A DNA stretch of 64,000 bases from Rutidosis leptorrhynchoides (Eukaryota > Streptophyta > Magnoliopsida > Asterales > Asteraceae), in the NCBI RefSeq assembly GCF_046630445.1, contig NC_092342.1, positions 79,596,001 through 79,660,000 on the forward strand. Direction: 5' to 3'. The notes beneath the pieces were generated by a model. It made no database searches. It had not been told where the DNA came from and was given only the letters and a program-made list of their open reading frames with translations. Positions within the stretch are counted from its first letter, which is position 1; every line of letters begins with the position of its first letter. Positions 11,310 through 22,150 of the stretch are shown here, in pieces. The translations under genes were made by a program, and so were the position numbers.

Positions 11310-12823
11310 GACTTAATTGTGCCATTGATCCTTAAAGTTTACCTTCTTTTTCATCCTCGTCCTTAAAGTTTATTTTTTTATCCTAACCCTCTAACTTATG
11401 ATTTCGTTTCATATTGATCCCCAGGATTAACATCCGTTAAGTACATTCCGTTAGTGCCTCTTCACCTATTTTTAACCAAGGCTAATTTAGTCTGTTTGCG
11501 TTAATGTGTAATGTGTGGTAAACCAACACACGTCTAAACATGCCGCCTAGTTAAAAGAAAAACACACGTTTACTACATGTACATCACAAAATGGTTACAT
11601 GCATTTGGTCAAAAAATGTATAACACAAATTGGTTACATGCAGTTTAAAGCTCTTGCAAAGTGGTTATATGCAGTTTAAAGCTCTTGCAAAATGGTTAGC
11701 ACAAACTTTACTTAATGTACAAAAAGTCACATGTATTGCATGTAAAAAAAAGTCGCTACATGTCAACAAAATGGTTACATGACTGCACAAAAAGTCACTA
11801 CATGTCAAAAAATGGTTACATGACTGCACAAAAAAGTCACAACATATACTCCACAAACTATACATGTACTGCACATGAAAGTCTAAATATACTGCACAAA
11901 CTATCGAGAAGTTTAAAGATGAAATTGCAGTTTAAAGATGAAATTGCAGTTAGCTATACTACATGTACTGCGCAAGCTACATATGGACTCCACTTAAAGT
12001 GTGTACATTCAAATTGTGCAGTTGTATACTAATAACATTCAAACTGATGGATCAATACCAATCTGAAACTTTTCATTGATGAACAAAGTAATGGATCACA
12101 GTACATTCATTAATCGATCACACTACATTCAAATTACAAACTGAAACTTCTCGTTTACAAAAAAAAAATAAAAAATAATAATAATATGAATGCAAACTGG
12201 AGACATCTCCATTTTAGTTCTTCATTCTTGAGTTTCAATTTAAGCATGGTCTTCATCTCCAATAAAGCTTCTCGATCCATCACAGGTGGATCATACCATT
12301 GTAAAAATTTGCAATTGGACCACTATACAAAAATACTATATTGATCCAAACCACAAATCATATTAGAAACAAATTCGCAAAATGAAATTAAAATTAAAAT
12401 ATAATACATACTGGAAATTGGGCAGCAAGAAAAATCTCCTTCCAGGGTTTTTCGAAGTCTCTGATGTGTGAAGAACCGTTTGTCTACCACTCCAACAATT
12501 AACCATTTTAGTAATTTAGGAATTAGGGTTTCGAAAAGGAACAATTGAAAATTTGGGAACTAGGGTTTGAAAGGGACGATTAGAAGCTGCAGTAGGGATT
12601 ACGTGATAGTATATAATATATACAGACATACACTCAAAAAGACCATACTGCCCTCAGGTGGAAAGCACATGATAAAGATAGACGAAGTTGATATAACGAT
12701 AGTTAGCAGTAGGGACTAATTTGAAACAGAATTCAGACATTAAGGGTAGCCATGAAAAAAACAAACTTTGGGGACGAGGATGAAAAATAGGTAAACTTTA
12801 AGGATCAATGGTGCAATTAAGTC
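11310..12823. mobile_element. Mutator-like element (Pack-MULE type), 1514 bp
   Basis: The element has long terminal inverted repeats starting GACTTAATTG(T/C)(G/A)CCATTGATCC. They match closely over about 75 bp and more weakly further in. It is flanked by a perfect 9-bp target duplication CGAATTTAT at 11301-11309 and 12824-12832. Long TIRs with a 9-bp duplication are diagnostic of MULEs. There is no transposase, so it is non-autonomous. The left interior has short tandem duplications ('gcagtttaaagctcttgcaaa' at about 11640-11690, a 'tacatgactgcacaaaaagtcac' unit at about 11776-11840, and a 'tttaaagatgaaattgcag' doublet at 11912-11950). The right interior holds a host gene fragment. Confidence 0.88.
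12185..12506 (-). pseudogene. Captured GRF-type zinc-finger gene fragment inside the MULE
   Basis: On the minus strand an ATG at 12506 opens a short frame containing TSETSKNPGRRFFLLPNF, the 'NPGRRF' hallmark of plant GRF zinc-finger proteins. After an AT-rich intron-like gap (about 12320-12408, beginning GTATGT) the frame CKFLQWYDPPVMDREALL follows. This matches the second half of the domain (C-x-F-x-QW-x-DPP) and leads into a Lys/Leu-rich coiled-coil-like tail. Cysteines of the domain are partly lost (LLP instead of a Cys in the 'GRRF..C' position), and I could not find a clean in-frame splice. This is probably a pseudogene caught by the MULE. Confidence 0.6.
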
Positions 12824-13052
12824 CGAATTTATTCACAAAATTTACATATGGCGTAATTAAGTAACTTTATAAACAAATCATGAATTTTTGTTATTAAGAC
12901 ATGCAAATAATATATTTATATTTATATATATTTAATATTCAAACAAATTATATCTAAGTTTTTTCTTTTTCTAATCCTATAAATATTAAATATTAATTAT
13001 TATATATGATTACTTTACCTTTACAAATTTGAAACATGCGAATATATTATTA

Positions 13053-15058
13053 AAGGTCGTTATATTCTTGACGGGTCACTCATAGCAAATGAAACAGTGG
13101 ACTTTTTGAAATCTAGTGGTAAAAAAGGATTTTTTTTATTTAAAGCGGACTTTGAAAAGGCCTTCGATAGTCTAAATTGGAAGTTTTTGGATGAAGTCAT
13201 GAAGAGTATGGGGTTCGGGTGTAGATGGAAAAATTGGATAATGACGTGTCTTAGTTCGGCTTCTATATCTATACTTGTCAATGGTGCTCCCACTAATGAA
13301 TTTTCACTTGGTAGAGGCGTTAGACAAGGAGACCCGTTATCACCATTACTTTTCATCCTTGCGGCAGAAGGGTTAATATATACTTACAAAGGCGGCTTTA
13401 GACAAAAAACTTTTTAAAGGTGTCGAGGTGGGGAAAGATAAAGTCTTGATCTCATATTTACAATACGCGGATGACACAATCTTTTTCGGGGAAAGGAGTC
13501 GGACAAATGCAATTAAGTTGATGAATTTATTAAAATGTTTCGAGCTTGCATCCGGGTTAAAAGTCAATGTACAAAGAGTTGCATTTACGGAGTAGGGATC
13601 GATGAGATGGAATTGACTTTATTAGCTAATCACATGGGTTGTAAAGTGGGTACATTCTCGTTTACTTATCTAGGGTTGCCAATCGGGTCGAAAATGAAAA
13701 AATTAAATGATTGGAGTGCGGTAATTGAGAAATTTAATACTAGGCTTTCGGGTTGGAAAATGAGATCGATGTCTTTTGTGGGCCGACTTGTCCTTATTAA
13801 ATCGGTTTTATCAAGTCTTCCGTTGTACTACTTCTCGCTCTTTCGTGCTCCGCCTTGTGTGATTAAACTTCTTGAGAGTGTAAGGCGTAATTTCTTTTGG
13901 GGCGGTTCGGGTTCGGGTTCAAAAATATCTTGGGTCAAATGGGAAAACATAATAAATTCTTTTGGGAATGGGGGGTTAAACATCGAGTCTTTAAGGGGTA
14001 AAAATCTTGCACTTTTGGGAAAGTGGTGGTGGAGGTTTAAAACCGAAACCGATTCACTTTGGGCCAAAGTCATTTGTAGTATCCATGGTCCTTTTGGTGG
14101 CTTGTTGTCGGAAAATGATTCTCATTCTCCGACAATGGGCGTGTGGTATAACATCATTCTAGCAGGTACAACTCTGGAAGACTTACAGGTTCAATTCAAA
14201 GATTCATTTTCAAAAAAGATTGGAGATGGCGGGTCAACTTCATTTTGGAACGATCATTGGATTGGCGAAGATAAATTAAGACATTTCCGAGACTTTACAA
14301 GCTTGAACAGGATCAGAATGTAACTGTCCAGGGACGTTTTGTTGCAGCTGCTGATAACAGTCCTATTTTTTCGTGGGTTTGGAATTGGAGGCATGAGCCG
14401 ATTGGTAGAACTGCAGGTGAGTTTGAAGCACTCCAGAATCTGCTTGTTTCCTTTTCACCTGCGCGTGATTCTGCTGACAGGTGGTTCTGATCGTTTACTT
14501 CAGACGGGCTGTTTAGAGTCAAGAATTTAGCATCCATCATCAATGAGAAATTATTAGCTACAAGCTGTTCTGTCTAAGAAACGATCCAGAACAATTTAGT
14601 TCCAAAAAAGATAGAGATTTTCGTGTGGCGAGCGCTAAAGAAACGGTTGCCGGTCAGACTAGAACTTAACAAAAGAGGCATCGATTTCCATAGTGTAAGA
14701 TGCCCTCTTTGTGATGATGATTTGGAGTCCGTGGCTCACTGGCTTATTTCTTGCAAACATGCTCTCGAAGTTTGGGATCGTGTGTTTAATTGGTGGAACA
14801 TGGGTAATTTCGGGAAATTTAGTCTAGTCGAGATTTTCAATGATGTGGGTTCTCATTCAATGACGACTTTGGGGAAACAAATTTGGCAAGCTCTTCAATG
14901 GGTATGTGCGTATCTCATTTGGAGTAATCGTAACAACGCGGCGTTTCAAGGTAAATTTTGGAATGCCCCGAGTGCTCTAAACGAGATTCAAACAAAATCG
15001 TTCGATTGGATTTCAAATAGAGTGAAAGGAAAGAAGATTGAATGACATGTGTGGTTAT
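13053..15058 (+). pseudogene. LINE ORF2 remnant: reverse transcriptase and zf-RVT region
   Basis: The RT domain is recognisable: KADFEKAFDSLNW, then RGVRQGDPLSPLLFIL, then YADD at about 13467-13478, then YLGLPIGSKMKKLNDW, and a C-terminal zf-RVT region (FVWRALKKRLPVRLELNKRG, CPLCDDDLESVAHWLISC) at about 14620-14760. The frame is broken near 13375-13400 and 13565 (frameshifts), near 14310, at an in-frame stop about 14575, and by TGA at 15043. The endonuclease and ORF1 are missing. It is dead and cannot retrotranspose on its own. Confidence 0.85.
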
Positions 15059-15295
15059 CCTCCCCAAACGTGTATCTCAACTCGTAGTTTTGTCATCTAG
15101 TATTCTGAGTTGCTGCCTCTGCACCTCAGTTTTAGTTTCGTGTTTTGTTTATTTCTCGTAGCTTTGTAATCTATTTGTTTTTTCTGGTTATGCTTAGGAG
15201 GCCATAGCTTGTAAGGCCCCTATGCTCTTGTGTTGTAATTCTTTGTTGTGGTAATATATTTTGGCTTTTCAAAAATAAAAAAATAAAAAATATAT
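13053..15295 (+). mobile_element. 5'-truncated L1-type LINE
   Basis: This is a non-LTR retrotransposon fragment starting inside the RT domain and ending in an A-rich tail (about 15271-15295). A candidate 11-bp target duplication, ATATATTATTA, lies at 13042-13052 and 15296-15306. It is AT-rich, so it is weaker evidence than a mixed sequence, but it coincides with the first homologous codon and the end of the tail. The 5' truncation is the usual result of incomplete target-primed reverse transcription. Confidence 0.8.
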
Positions 15296-15306
15296 ATATA
15301 TTATTA

Positions 15307-15773
15307 GTCAACATGAATATTTACAGTAGGTTTTGTGCTTATATGTATAGTTTTATAATAACTTATTATCCTAATACATTTGATAATTATACGTGTTTTC
15401 ACCCATACGGATAATGTTTATCTATGAATTATAATTATCAGATCATTTTCTCCGTAACTACTTTTATTTTTTCTTAATAGGCAAAGCGGGTAATATACAT
15501 GTTGGATATAGTATTATGTTGCATTATTTTTATTCTCAAATGTGTGTGACCTAATCGAACTATTTACATAACTGTTTCTAGCCCTCTTAAAATCACTCGA
15601 GTATGTTTAGAGAGAAACGTTTGAACGTCAGACCTCTTATGAAAAATTTGGACGCCTTTCCCTAGATCACTCAAGTGGCGGTAAACGGATAAACAAATAA
15701 CAAGAATTTTTATGTTCAAAGTATAGGTCACTTGGTGATGCCAAATTCGAGATAGATCTGTTAAAAGTCATTG
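15307..15773. other. Unassigned intergenic stretch
   Basis: AT-rich sequence between the LINE and a MITE. I see no ORF, no inverted repeat and no motif I can support. Confidence 0.4.
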
Positions 15774-15782
15774 ATAAAAAAA

Positions 15783-16169
15783 GGGTTAAAGCCAAAAATA
15801 GGCTACAAACTTACACAAATGTACCGATGTCGCCCACAAACTCATTTCCGTCCTACTCGCCTACAAACTTTCAAAAAGTGTACCGATGTAAACAAAAACT
15901 TTCAAAAAGTGTACTAATGTAAACAAAAATGACTTGTTACCGGCTAAACTGGTTAAAATCAACACGTGTCCTTCGTGGATTGGATCTTAATTCTTAAAAA
16001 AAAAAAAATCTCAAATCAGGTCAAAAATAGTATGTAACAGGTCAAAACTATAAAATTTTGATATTAGCACATTTTTTGAAAGTTTGTAGGCGACAGTAGG
16101 ATAGAAATGAGTTTGTGGGCGACATCGGTACATTTGTGTAAGTTTGTAGCCTATTTTTGGCTTTAACCC
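15783..16169. mobile_element. MULE-type MITE, 387 bp
   Basis: Terminal inverted repeats of about 100 bp begin GGGTTAAAGCCAAAAATAGG on both ends. A perfect 9-bp target duplication ATAAAAAAA lies at 15774-15782 and 16170-16178. The centre has a duplicated 'ctttcaaaaagtgta' unit. There is no coding capacity. It lies about 145 bp downstream of the stop codon of the host gene on the opposite strand, so it may contribute to that gene's 3' UTR or polyadenylation region. Confidence 0.85.
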
Positions 16170-16314
16170 ATAAAAAAAGGTAGTTTCAAAACTTTGATAT
16201 CTTAAAATTAACTATTGCAACAACTTACAGATTATAGTGTGTGCATGAGGTTTTTGCTTATAAGTTAAACAAACTAAAAAAAGAATGCACGTCATGGATT
16301 AAAAGGTGACAAGT

Positions 16315-19300
16315 CTAGTTATGCTTCTTAGCCAACCTTGAATTTCTTCTGGCAATGATCTCCGCTGCCCAACTCTTGCCGATTTCCGTTTGAAACTTCC
16401 CTGCAGTACAACCATCAATGCAAAAATTACAACCGCAAGATAAACATTCATTATGTTTTTTTTTTAAATGATGGCCAAGGTGTAAAAAATCTAGTCTTAC
16501 CGGCTGTCGAGACGAAGAACTCGTCCAAAACTCTGTCGTGTTCTGTAATACCAACATATTATATTAGCAATATATCTCAAAAAGTAACAAAACAAAAACA
16601 TCATTTTATTTGGCGAATCGCACCCCCATCGACAAGATATATTTAGGAGACACGTAATAGTGCTATGAATGAGTCAAAATAGTTTATGTTCTATCTTAAT
16701 AAATGAATCCAATGAAACGGTAAATAGCTATGGAGCGGGTCAAAGAGGTTAAAATTCATTCATTCTTCTGCTTTCAAACCTCCTACTTTATATCTATTAA
16801 ACCATCACAAGATAGCCCAGTGGTCGAAGCCTGTGTTCCTTGTAAGAAGTCTCAGATTCGAATCATGTTTAGGATTGATATTTTGTGGTGGCCAGGGAAG
16901 ATTTGAAAACAGACAGGGAGTAATCCTGATGGGCTGCGTATATCAGTATGGGTCGGATTACTCGCGCTCCCGGGTAGCCCGAACATGAAAAACCTTCTAC
17001 CTTTTTACCTTTTTTACTTTATATTTATGAAATAAATCAAGAACCACAATTTAATATGACCCGTTTTTACCTGAACCTGTCTTGACCTATTACCTGACCC
17101 GTCCAACTTGCCACGAATACACTGTAATCCATTAAATACGATTATAGACTAATACTAATGTTGATGATGTTAAAGTTTGCAAGTACACACATAATGACTG
17201 TATTTTCGAAAGGTTTATGTTTAGTTAGCACGCACCCATTATAAGTCATGAACCCAACTTTTTCAACAGATTTCACATAATAAGTTGAAGTACAATGCCG
17301 TTTGGGCCATATAATTAACAATTCGTGCGTGCATGTAGATTATCAGTTGTCTGTAACTGAGTGTTTAGTACGTAATGAGCATGCTGTTCGTATCGAACAG
17401 ATGAGCATGTAAACGAACACACACATAGACATATATTATGCCATAGTAACAAGTTCTAGTTATTTACTGTTTCTTAGACTTAAAATGTTTTTAAACTGAA
17501 CATACCAGTTTCATATTCAAGGGCTTGCAAAATCATCTCGACCTGTCGAAAGAAAACTCTATAATTGTATATCAAGAATAGATGTTCCGAAAAAGACAAA
17601 AACTTTCATCATAAATCATAAAATTGACTAAAAAGGATGACAAAAAAACATACTTTATCAAAATCTTTCACAAGGTTAGCCTCAAGTGAAGCGTTATCCT
17701 CGTATTCCCTCCAAAGTTCTTTAATTTCTTCGGCTGCAAGTTACGAAATATATAAACGACTCACACCCATTGCATGAAACAAAAAATAAAAAGAAAAACA
17801 ATATATACATATGAGACAGAACTTACCCCTCATCCCACCGCCAAGAACGTTACACATTTCATGTAAAGCCGCTTGCTCAAGTCTACTTTTTTCAACTTTA
17901 GGTATACCATCAGACGGTGTTATATCTCCCACAATTGCTAATAAAAATTAAATTAAAAATCAAAAAAAATCTTGAGCTAAAATACAAATCGAAAGACATA
18001 CACGTAACAGAAAATGAGTACTAAACATGTACCTTCTGCAATGTCATGCACAATTGCAATTTTGATACACCTATTCAAGTGAATACGGCACAAGGAGTTA
18101 AAAAAATATGATTTTTGTAAAAGTAAAAAGATATCATTCTTTGATTTATATCTTTAGTTGTAAAATTACAAATAAAATAGCAAAGTGAAAGTATCAAACC
18201 TTTCTCTATTAATACCAGGAAGATCACCAACAATTAAAGACATTAATGCCATACGATACATATGATCAGCGATAGATTCGGGACCATTGATTCCATGGTT
18301 CACCCATCCTTTCCTTTTTGTCGTCTACATTATAATTATATAGAAACATTGAATAATTTTCATATAATTTAACAAACTTTTCAACAGAGCATACGAATAT
18401 TATATGGCATCAGAGTACACGGCGGGCACTCCGCAAAAAAGTACCACGATTACTCAGTCTAACTTGGTCACACTCAGTTAAATCTAACTCAGCCAAAACT
18501 CTGGGTTACTCAGAAAATCGGTCAACATTAGTCAAAACTCGGTCAAAATCGGTCAAAGTCAAACTGGCTCAACATCCAAGCATCCCCAAGTACTCCCGAG
18601 TTGCCGTGTACTCCCTAAAATTTCCGGACTGAGTACTCCCCGCGTAGCGATTTTTGCAACCTTGTTATATACTATTGGAAATAGAATTCAATGTTTGTAA
18701 AATGTTAAAATTTTAGAAAAATTCCATGGTAAGGGTGGATTATATGGTTGGTCAATATGACAATATCAAAGTGGGCTGCTAAGTGAGCTTGATTTACATC
18801 TCACGTGCTACTCTTATGGTTAAATCAATCTTCGTTTGGAGATCAACCTCGATAATGTGGCTTTTTATGAGCTTCAATACCTACGTTCATTTGTTTTGAA
18901 GCTAACATTTTGATACAAAAAATAGGGAAAAAAAAAAAAAAGAAGCTTATGACTCAAAGTGTGATCTTTAGTGATCAACTAACTATTTTTCAATCTATTT
19001 TTCTTTAAACATAAACAATGAACCACCACAAACTAACTAGATTCCCAAAATATCCAATGTAGTACCAAAAATGTAATACCAAAAACCTTAGGTTTCATAT
19101 ATCCTTATATCATAAATCTTAATAATAAAATATTAACTTTTTATCAAGCCCTAATTTACATATAGCAAATATCACAAAATAATTGAACCTAAATGACATT
19201 CAGATATAAAATTAACCAATAATGAACAACAAGCAGGTTTAAAAAGATCATAAAAGAATTTACCTTAAGGCTATTACATAAAGTGAGGAAATCAATGCTA

Positions 19301-19524
19301 GAAGATGTGGGTTCTGTAACATTTGAATTAATAGTTGATATTTTGGGTTCAAATTTAGGGATTTGACAACGAACAACAGATCGCAGTTTATGATCATAAT
19401 GAGGGTGAATTGTTAATTTCAAGAAACGAGTACGATGAAGATGATTAAGGTTATTGATAGGATCAAGTGTGTGCGAGGAATAAGATGAAGATGTATTAGC
19501 TGCTGCTGTTGCTGCTGCTGCCAT
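16315..19524 (-). CDS. HDDC2: HD-domain 5'-deoxynucleotidase (HDDC2/YfbR-like), 8 exons
   Basis: I read eight minus-strand exons: 19524-19264, 18324-18200, 18070-18033, 17937-17827, 17733-17654, 17544-17508, 16542-16501 and 16400-16315. All junctions are GT-AG and the exons sum to 780 nt in one open frame (259 residues). The family hydrolyses deoxynucleoside 5'-monophosphates with a divalent metal. HD-domain ligands are visible: His108 (IADH), His137-Asp138 (AIVHD), Glu141 and Asp146 downstream, and Asp202/Asp204 (KDFDK). Residues 1-60 are Ala/Ser-rich, then Arg-rich with few acids, which suggests a plastid or mitochondrial transit peptide (inference). An upstream in-frame ATG at 19551 would add nine residues; I prefer 19524 because the sequence from there looks like a transit peptide. 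This is the only intact host gene in the window. Confidence 0.93.
16798..17014 (+). mobile_element. tRNA-derived SINE in intron 6 of the HD-domain gene
   Basis: The 5' part resembles a tRNA with an A-box-like TAGCCCAGTGGTCGAAGC and a B-box-like AGATTCGAATC, followed by a tRNA-unrelated body and a T-rich 3' end. Flanking copies of TACTTTATAT(C/T)TAT at 16784-16797 and 17015-17028 look like a 14-bp target duplication with one mismatch. It lies in the intron between exons 6 and 7, antisense to the gene, and interrupts no exon. Confidence 0.72.
18408..18664. mobile_element. Degenerate hAT-like MITE in intron 1 of the HD-domain gene
   Basis: The right end (rc CAAGGTTGCAAAAATCG) matches the terminus of the hAT MITE at 19986-20444. 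Both interiors contain serial 'cggtcaaa' motifs. Flanks TTATATGG (18400-18407) and TTATATAC (18665-18672) agree at 6 of 8 positions, which suggests an old 8-bp duplication. The left terminus is eroded. Confidence 0.5.
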
Positions 19525-19618
19525 TGATTGATTTGATGAATAATACAACAAATTTAGGTGTGAAATGTAAAATCTCAGTTGAAATAGGTGAGTTTTTGCT
19601 TTGGGAATATGCGTTTGA

Positions 19619-19707
19619 TTTGTTTTGTGGAAAAAAAAAAAAAAAAAGTGATGATTAGTACTACCATTTGTTTTGTGGAAAAAAAAAAAAAGTGATGATT
19701 AGTACTA
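19619..19707. repeat. Tandem duplication upstream of the HD-domain gene
   Basis: A unit of roughly 42-48 bp occurs twice: TTTGTTTTGTGG, a poly-A run, then GTGATGATTAGTACTA. The two units differ mainly in poly-A length (17 versus 14). It lies about 100 bp upstream of the start codon, in the likely promoter or 5' UTR, so slippage here could alter expression. Confidence 0.75.
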
Positions 19708-19985
19708 ACACAAATTTTTAGCAGTACACCACCAAATATGTTTTACATTGTTGTACAGTACAACATCATAATACATATTTAGTGGTGTACGGTTAAAAAC
19801 TGATGGTGTACGAATCACTCCCAAAAAAAAAAGGATGGTACAAAAATAAAGGGGGAGAGATGAAGTAATTGAAATTTTTTGGCGTTCAATTCAAGTTTAT
19901 ATAAATTATAAATATAAATCTAAAAATATAAAAATATAAATAAATATAAAGATATTATAATTATAATTATGATTATACTTATAAA

Positions 19986-20444
19986 CAGTGTTGTAAAAGT
20001 CGGTCGACTTGGTCGACGCGTCGGACGATGCGTCGTTTTTTTGAGTTCTCCGTCCCATTTTTCTGAAAACGACTCAAAAGACGGTCAAAGTTGGTCAAAA
20101 ACGGTCAAAATCAGTCAAATTTTCGTCAAGACGTGATATGTTTTAAAATTAGGGTTTGTTTTCATTTTTTGGGTTGCTCTTTTCTCTGTATCTTTACTGA
20201 TTATGTACTCGGTAACATTAATTGAATTTGAAGTTTGATTGTATTTAAATTCACATTCTTATTTAAGAAATTTATGGTACAGAATCAACTATTTTATACA
20301 TATATAAATATATATTTTAGAAATTATTAATAAAGTCACCGTTGGTCAACGATCGATGCGTTCCCGACGCGTCGCCGACTCGGCCGACGCGTCCTTTTTA
20401 AGTCTCAACCGATTCGTCCCCGACTCGCGACTTTTACAACCTTG
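19986..20444. mobile_element. hAT-type MITE, 459 bp
   Basis: The termini CAGTGTTGTAAAAGTCG and rc CAAGGTTGTAAAAGTCG form inverted repeats, and a perfect 8-bp target duplication CTTATAAA lies at 19978-19985 and 20445-20452. Eight-base duplications are typical of hAT elements. The interior has CG-rich 'gtcgacgcgtcg' ends and serial 'cggtcaaa' motifs. It is non-coding. Confidence 0.8.
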
Positions 20445-20587
20445 CTTATAAATATAATTATATACTCCATTTTTTTACAACATATTGGGATCAACAAAGG
20501 GACTAAACCACCCACGTAATCATCTTCTGCAGTTGCGTAACCCGCCCTCAACTGCTGTCTCGGAGAAAACTTGGATTAATTCGAGGC

Positions 20588-21105
20588 TAGGGATCGCAAT
20601 GGGCGGAAAAAAACCCGTGACCCGCGGGTATCCTTACCCGTGACGGGTGGGTATTTGCGAAAAAATGTACCCGCGGGCATGGGTCGGGTAAAATTTTGTA
20701 CCCGTTGGCGGGTCGCGGGCGGGTCACGAGTATTTGATACCCGTCGCGGGTAAAACCCGACCCGTCAATCCGTGATGCCCGTTTGAGCTACCCGCGGGTA
20801 TACCCGTTTACCCGCATACATATACTTAATTATATATTATATAATTTATTTTTTAATATATTTTTATAATTATTCGTGGGTTTACCCGCGGGTGGTGGGT
20901 ATCCGTGACTAAAAGTTAGTTAGAAGTGCACATTCTGTAAATTCGCGGGTTTATCCGCGGGTTGCGGGTACTCGCGGGTCGCGCGTACGGGCAGAAAAAT
21001 TTACCCGTTAACGGGTAAACGGGTACCCGCGGGTAAAGGAAAATTTTGGCGGGCGGGTCGCGGGTATTAAGGATCCGTGCCCTTCGCCTGCGGGTGCCAT
21101 CCTTA
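20588..21105. mobile_element. hAT-type MITE with repeated CCCGCGGGTA blocks, 518 bp
   Basis: The left end TAGGGATCGCAATGGGCGG and right end (rc TAAGGATGGCACCCGCAGG) are imperfect inverted repeats of the common plant 'TAGGGATGGCAATGGGC' hAT MITE type. Flanks TTCGAGGC (20580-20587) and TTCGAGAC (21106-21113) form an 8-bp duplication with one mismatch. Both arms hold many 'acccgcgggt' palindromic units around an AT-rich centre, so the element can fold into a long hairpin. No coding sequence. Confidence 0.75.
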
Positions 21106-21113
21106 TTCGAGAC

Positions 21114-21356
21114 ATGACAGATAAAACCCCTCATCTCCACTACCTCCGCAACGAGATGTGCAAAAAGCGACCTTGAATGGATTTCAAATTCAAGATAATA
21201 TTCTTGTGTGCAATGTTGCACCACATAAAATAGAACTCCCAACCTCTAACAAAGATGTATGGTTCATTACCATTGGACCAACAACACAAGGATTATACTA
21301 TGTTATTATTATTATTATTCTTCCTTTTTTAACCGATATAATTTTATTAAACGACT
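21114..21356. other. Short intergenic stretch between the MITE and element D
   Basis: I see no gene or repeat here. It ends at the outer edge of the D-element LTR; 21352-21356 (CGACT) would be its target duplication, but the partner is outside the window. Confidence 0.35.
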
Positions 21357-22078
21357 TGTAAGTAACTAGAGGGGGGTGAATAGTTACTTAATACGTTTTT
21401 AATAATTTTTCGATTGATCACCAAATTCGATTTTACTTTTATCAACCAACTCAACTCAAACTTAATGTGTGTAGTGTATATGTTCAAAATGATAAATGAA
21501 GTAATGTAAAGAACATAGACACAATGATTTATAGTGGTTTGGGTGGATGTTAACTAATCCACCTTAATCCACTCCCCGATTACACTAATCGGGATTTGTT
21601 GCTTCACTAAGCACTTTTCTCCAAACTCGGTGGAGATCCGATTTACAAGTCTTCAATCTTCTTTAGTAGACAACAAACCTAATCTTTCTATCCCTTTGAA
21701 AGATCAACTCTAACCTAGATCAACTTGTCTTCACCTTGGACAAGTATTAATCTCCAAATAAGATTAATCAACTTCCTAAGTCCCTTTAAAGAAGTATATC
21801 ACTAAGCTAGCCTATGCTTCCACTAATTGAAGTTACAAGACTTATACACTGCAATGATGATCCTAACACAATACTAGGACACACATTACATTAAGTAAAC
21901 TCACACGATAAATGCTTTTGATTAGTAAGTTTATAACAACCCAATTCTATATCTATAAGATCATAGAATCTTCTCTTGCTTGATCACATTTGAGTAGTAG
22001 TTGATGCACTTGTGATCACTGGAGATAAGCCTTTGAAATGTGCAAGAGGGTCTGCTTCAAATGCTCTTAAATGTTTGC

Positions 22079-22086
22079 CTTTTATA
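22079..22086 (-). promoter_or_regulatory. TATA box of element D LTR
   Basis: It reads TATAAAAG on the minus strand, in the context CCACTATAAAAGGC. It lies 27 bp downstream of the proximal edge of the dyad cassette at 22114-22150, a spacing typical for a promoter-proximal factor site and a core promoter. It probably sets the U3/R boundary about 30 bp further left. Confidence 0.65.
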
Positions 22087-22113
22087 GTGGGATTCAAAAA
22101 ATAGTCGTTGACA

Positions 22114-22150
22114 CACGGTTGCCTGCACGGTCGACCGTGGTGCGACCGTG
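22114..22150. repeat. Dyad cassette D1 (CACGGTCGACCGTG core) by the LTR TATA box
   Basis: A perfect 14-bp palindrome CACGGTCGACCGTG (22126-22139) is flanked by outer half-sites CACGGTTG (22114-22121) and CGACCGTG (22143-22150). There are thus four half-sites around one dyad axis, at steps of about 12 bp. It sits immediately upstream of the LTR TATA box on the minus strand. Confidence 0.8.

Noticed and set aside
11715-12032. ORFs of 105 codons (plus) and 69 codons (minus, 11665-11874) inside the MULE
   Set aside because: They are produced by short tandem repeats, with no domain and no similarity between the frames.
16806-16870. A tRNA gene
   Set aside because: A- and B-box-like motifs are present, but no cloverleaf or acceptor stem pairs properly. 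With the downstream body and flanking duplication it is better read as a SINE.
19986-20444. GTCGAC/CGACGCGTCG repeats in the hAT MITE as further copies of the element D dyad cassette
   Set aside because: They share only the short GTCGAC string, lack the four-half-site spacing and are explained by the MITE's own inverted ends.
21158-21361. ORFs around 20916-21361
   Set aside because: They overlap the GC-rich MITE and the LTR edge and show no conserved protein pattern.
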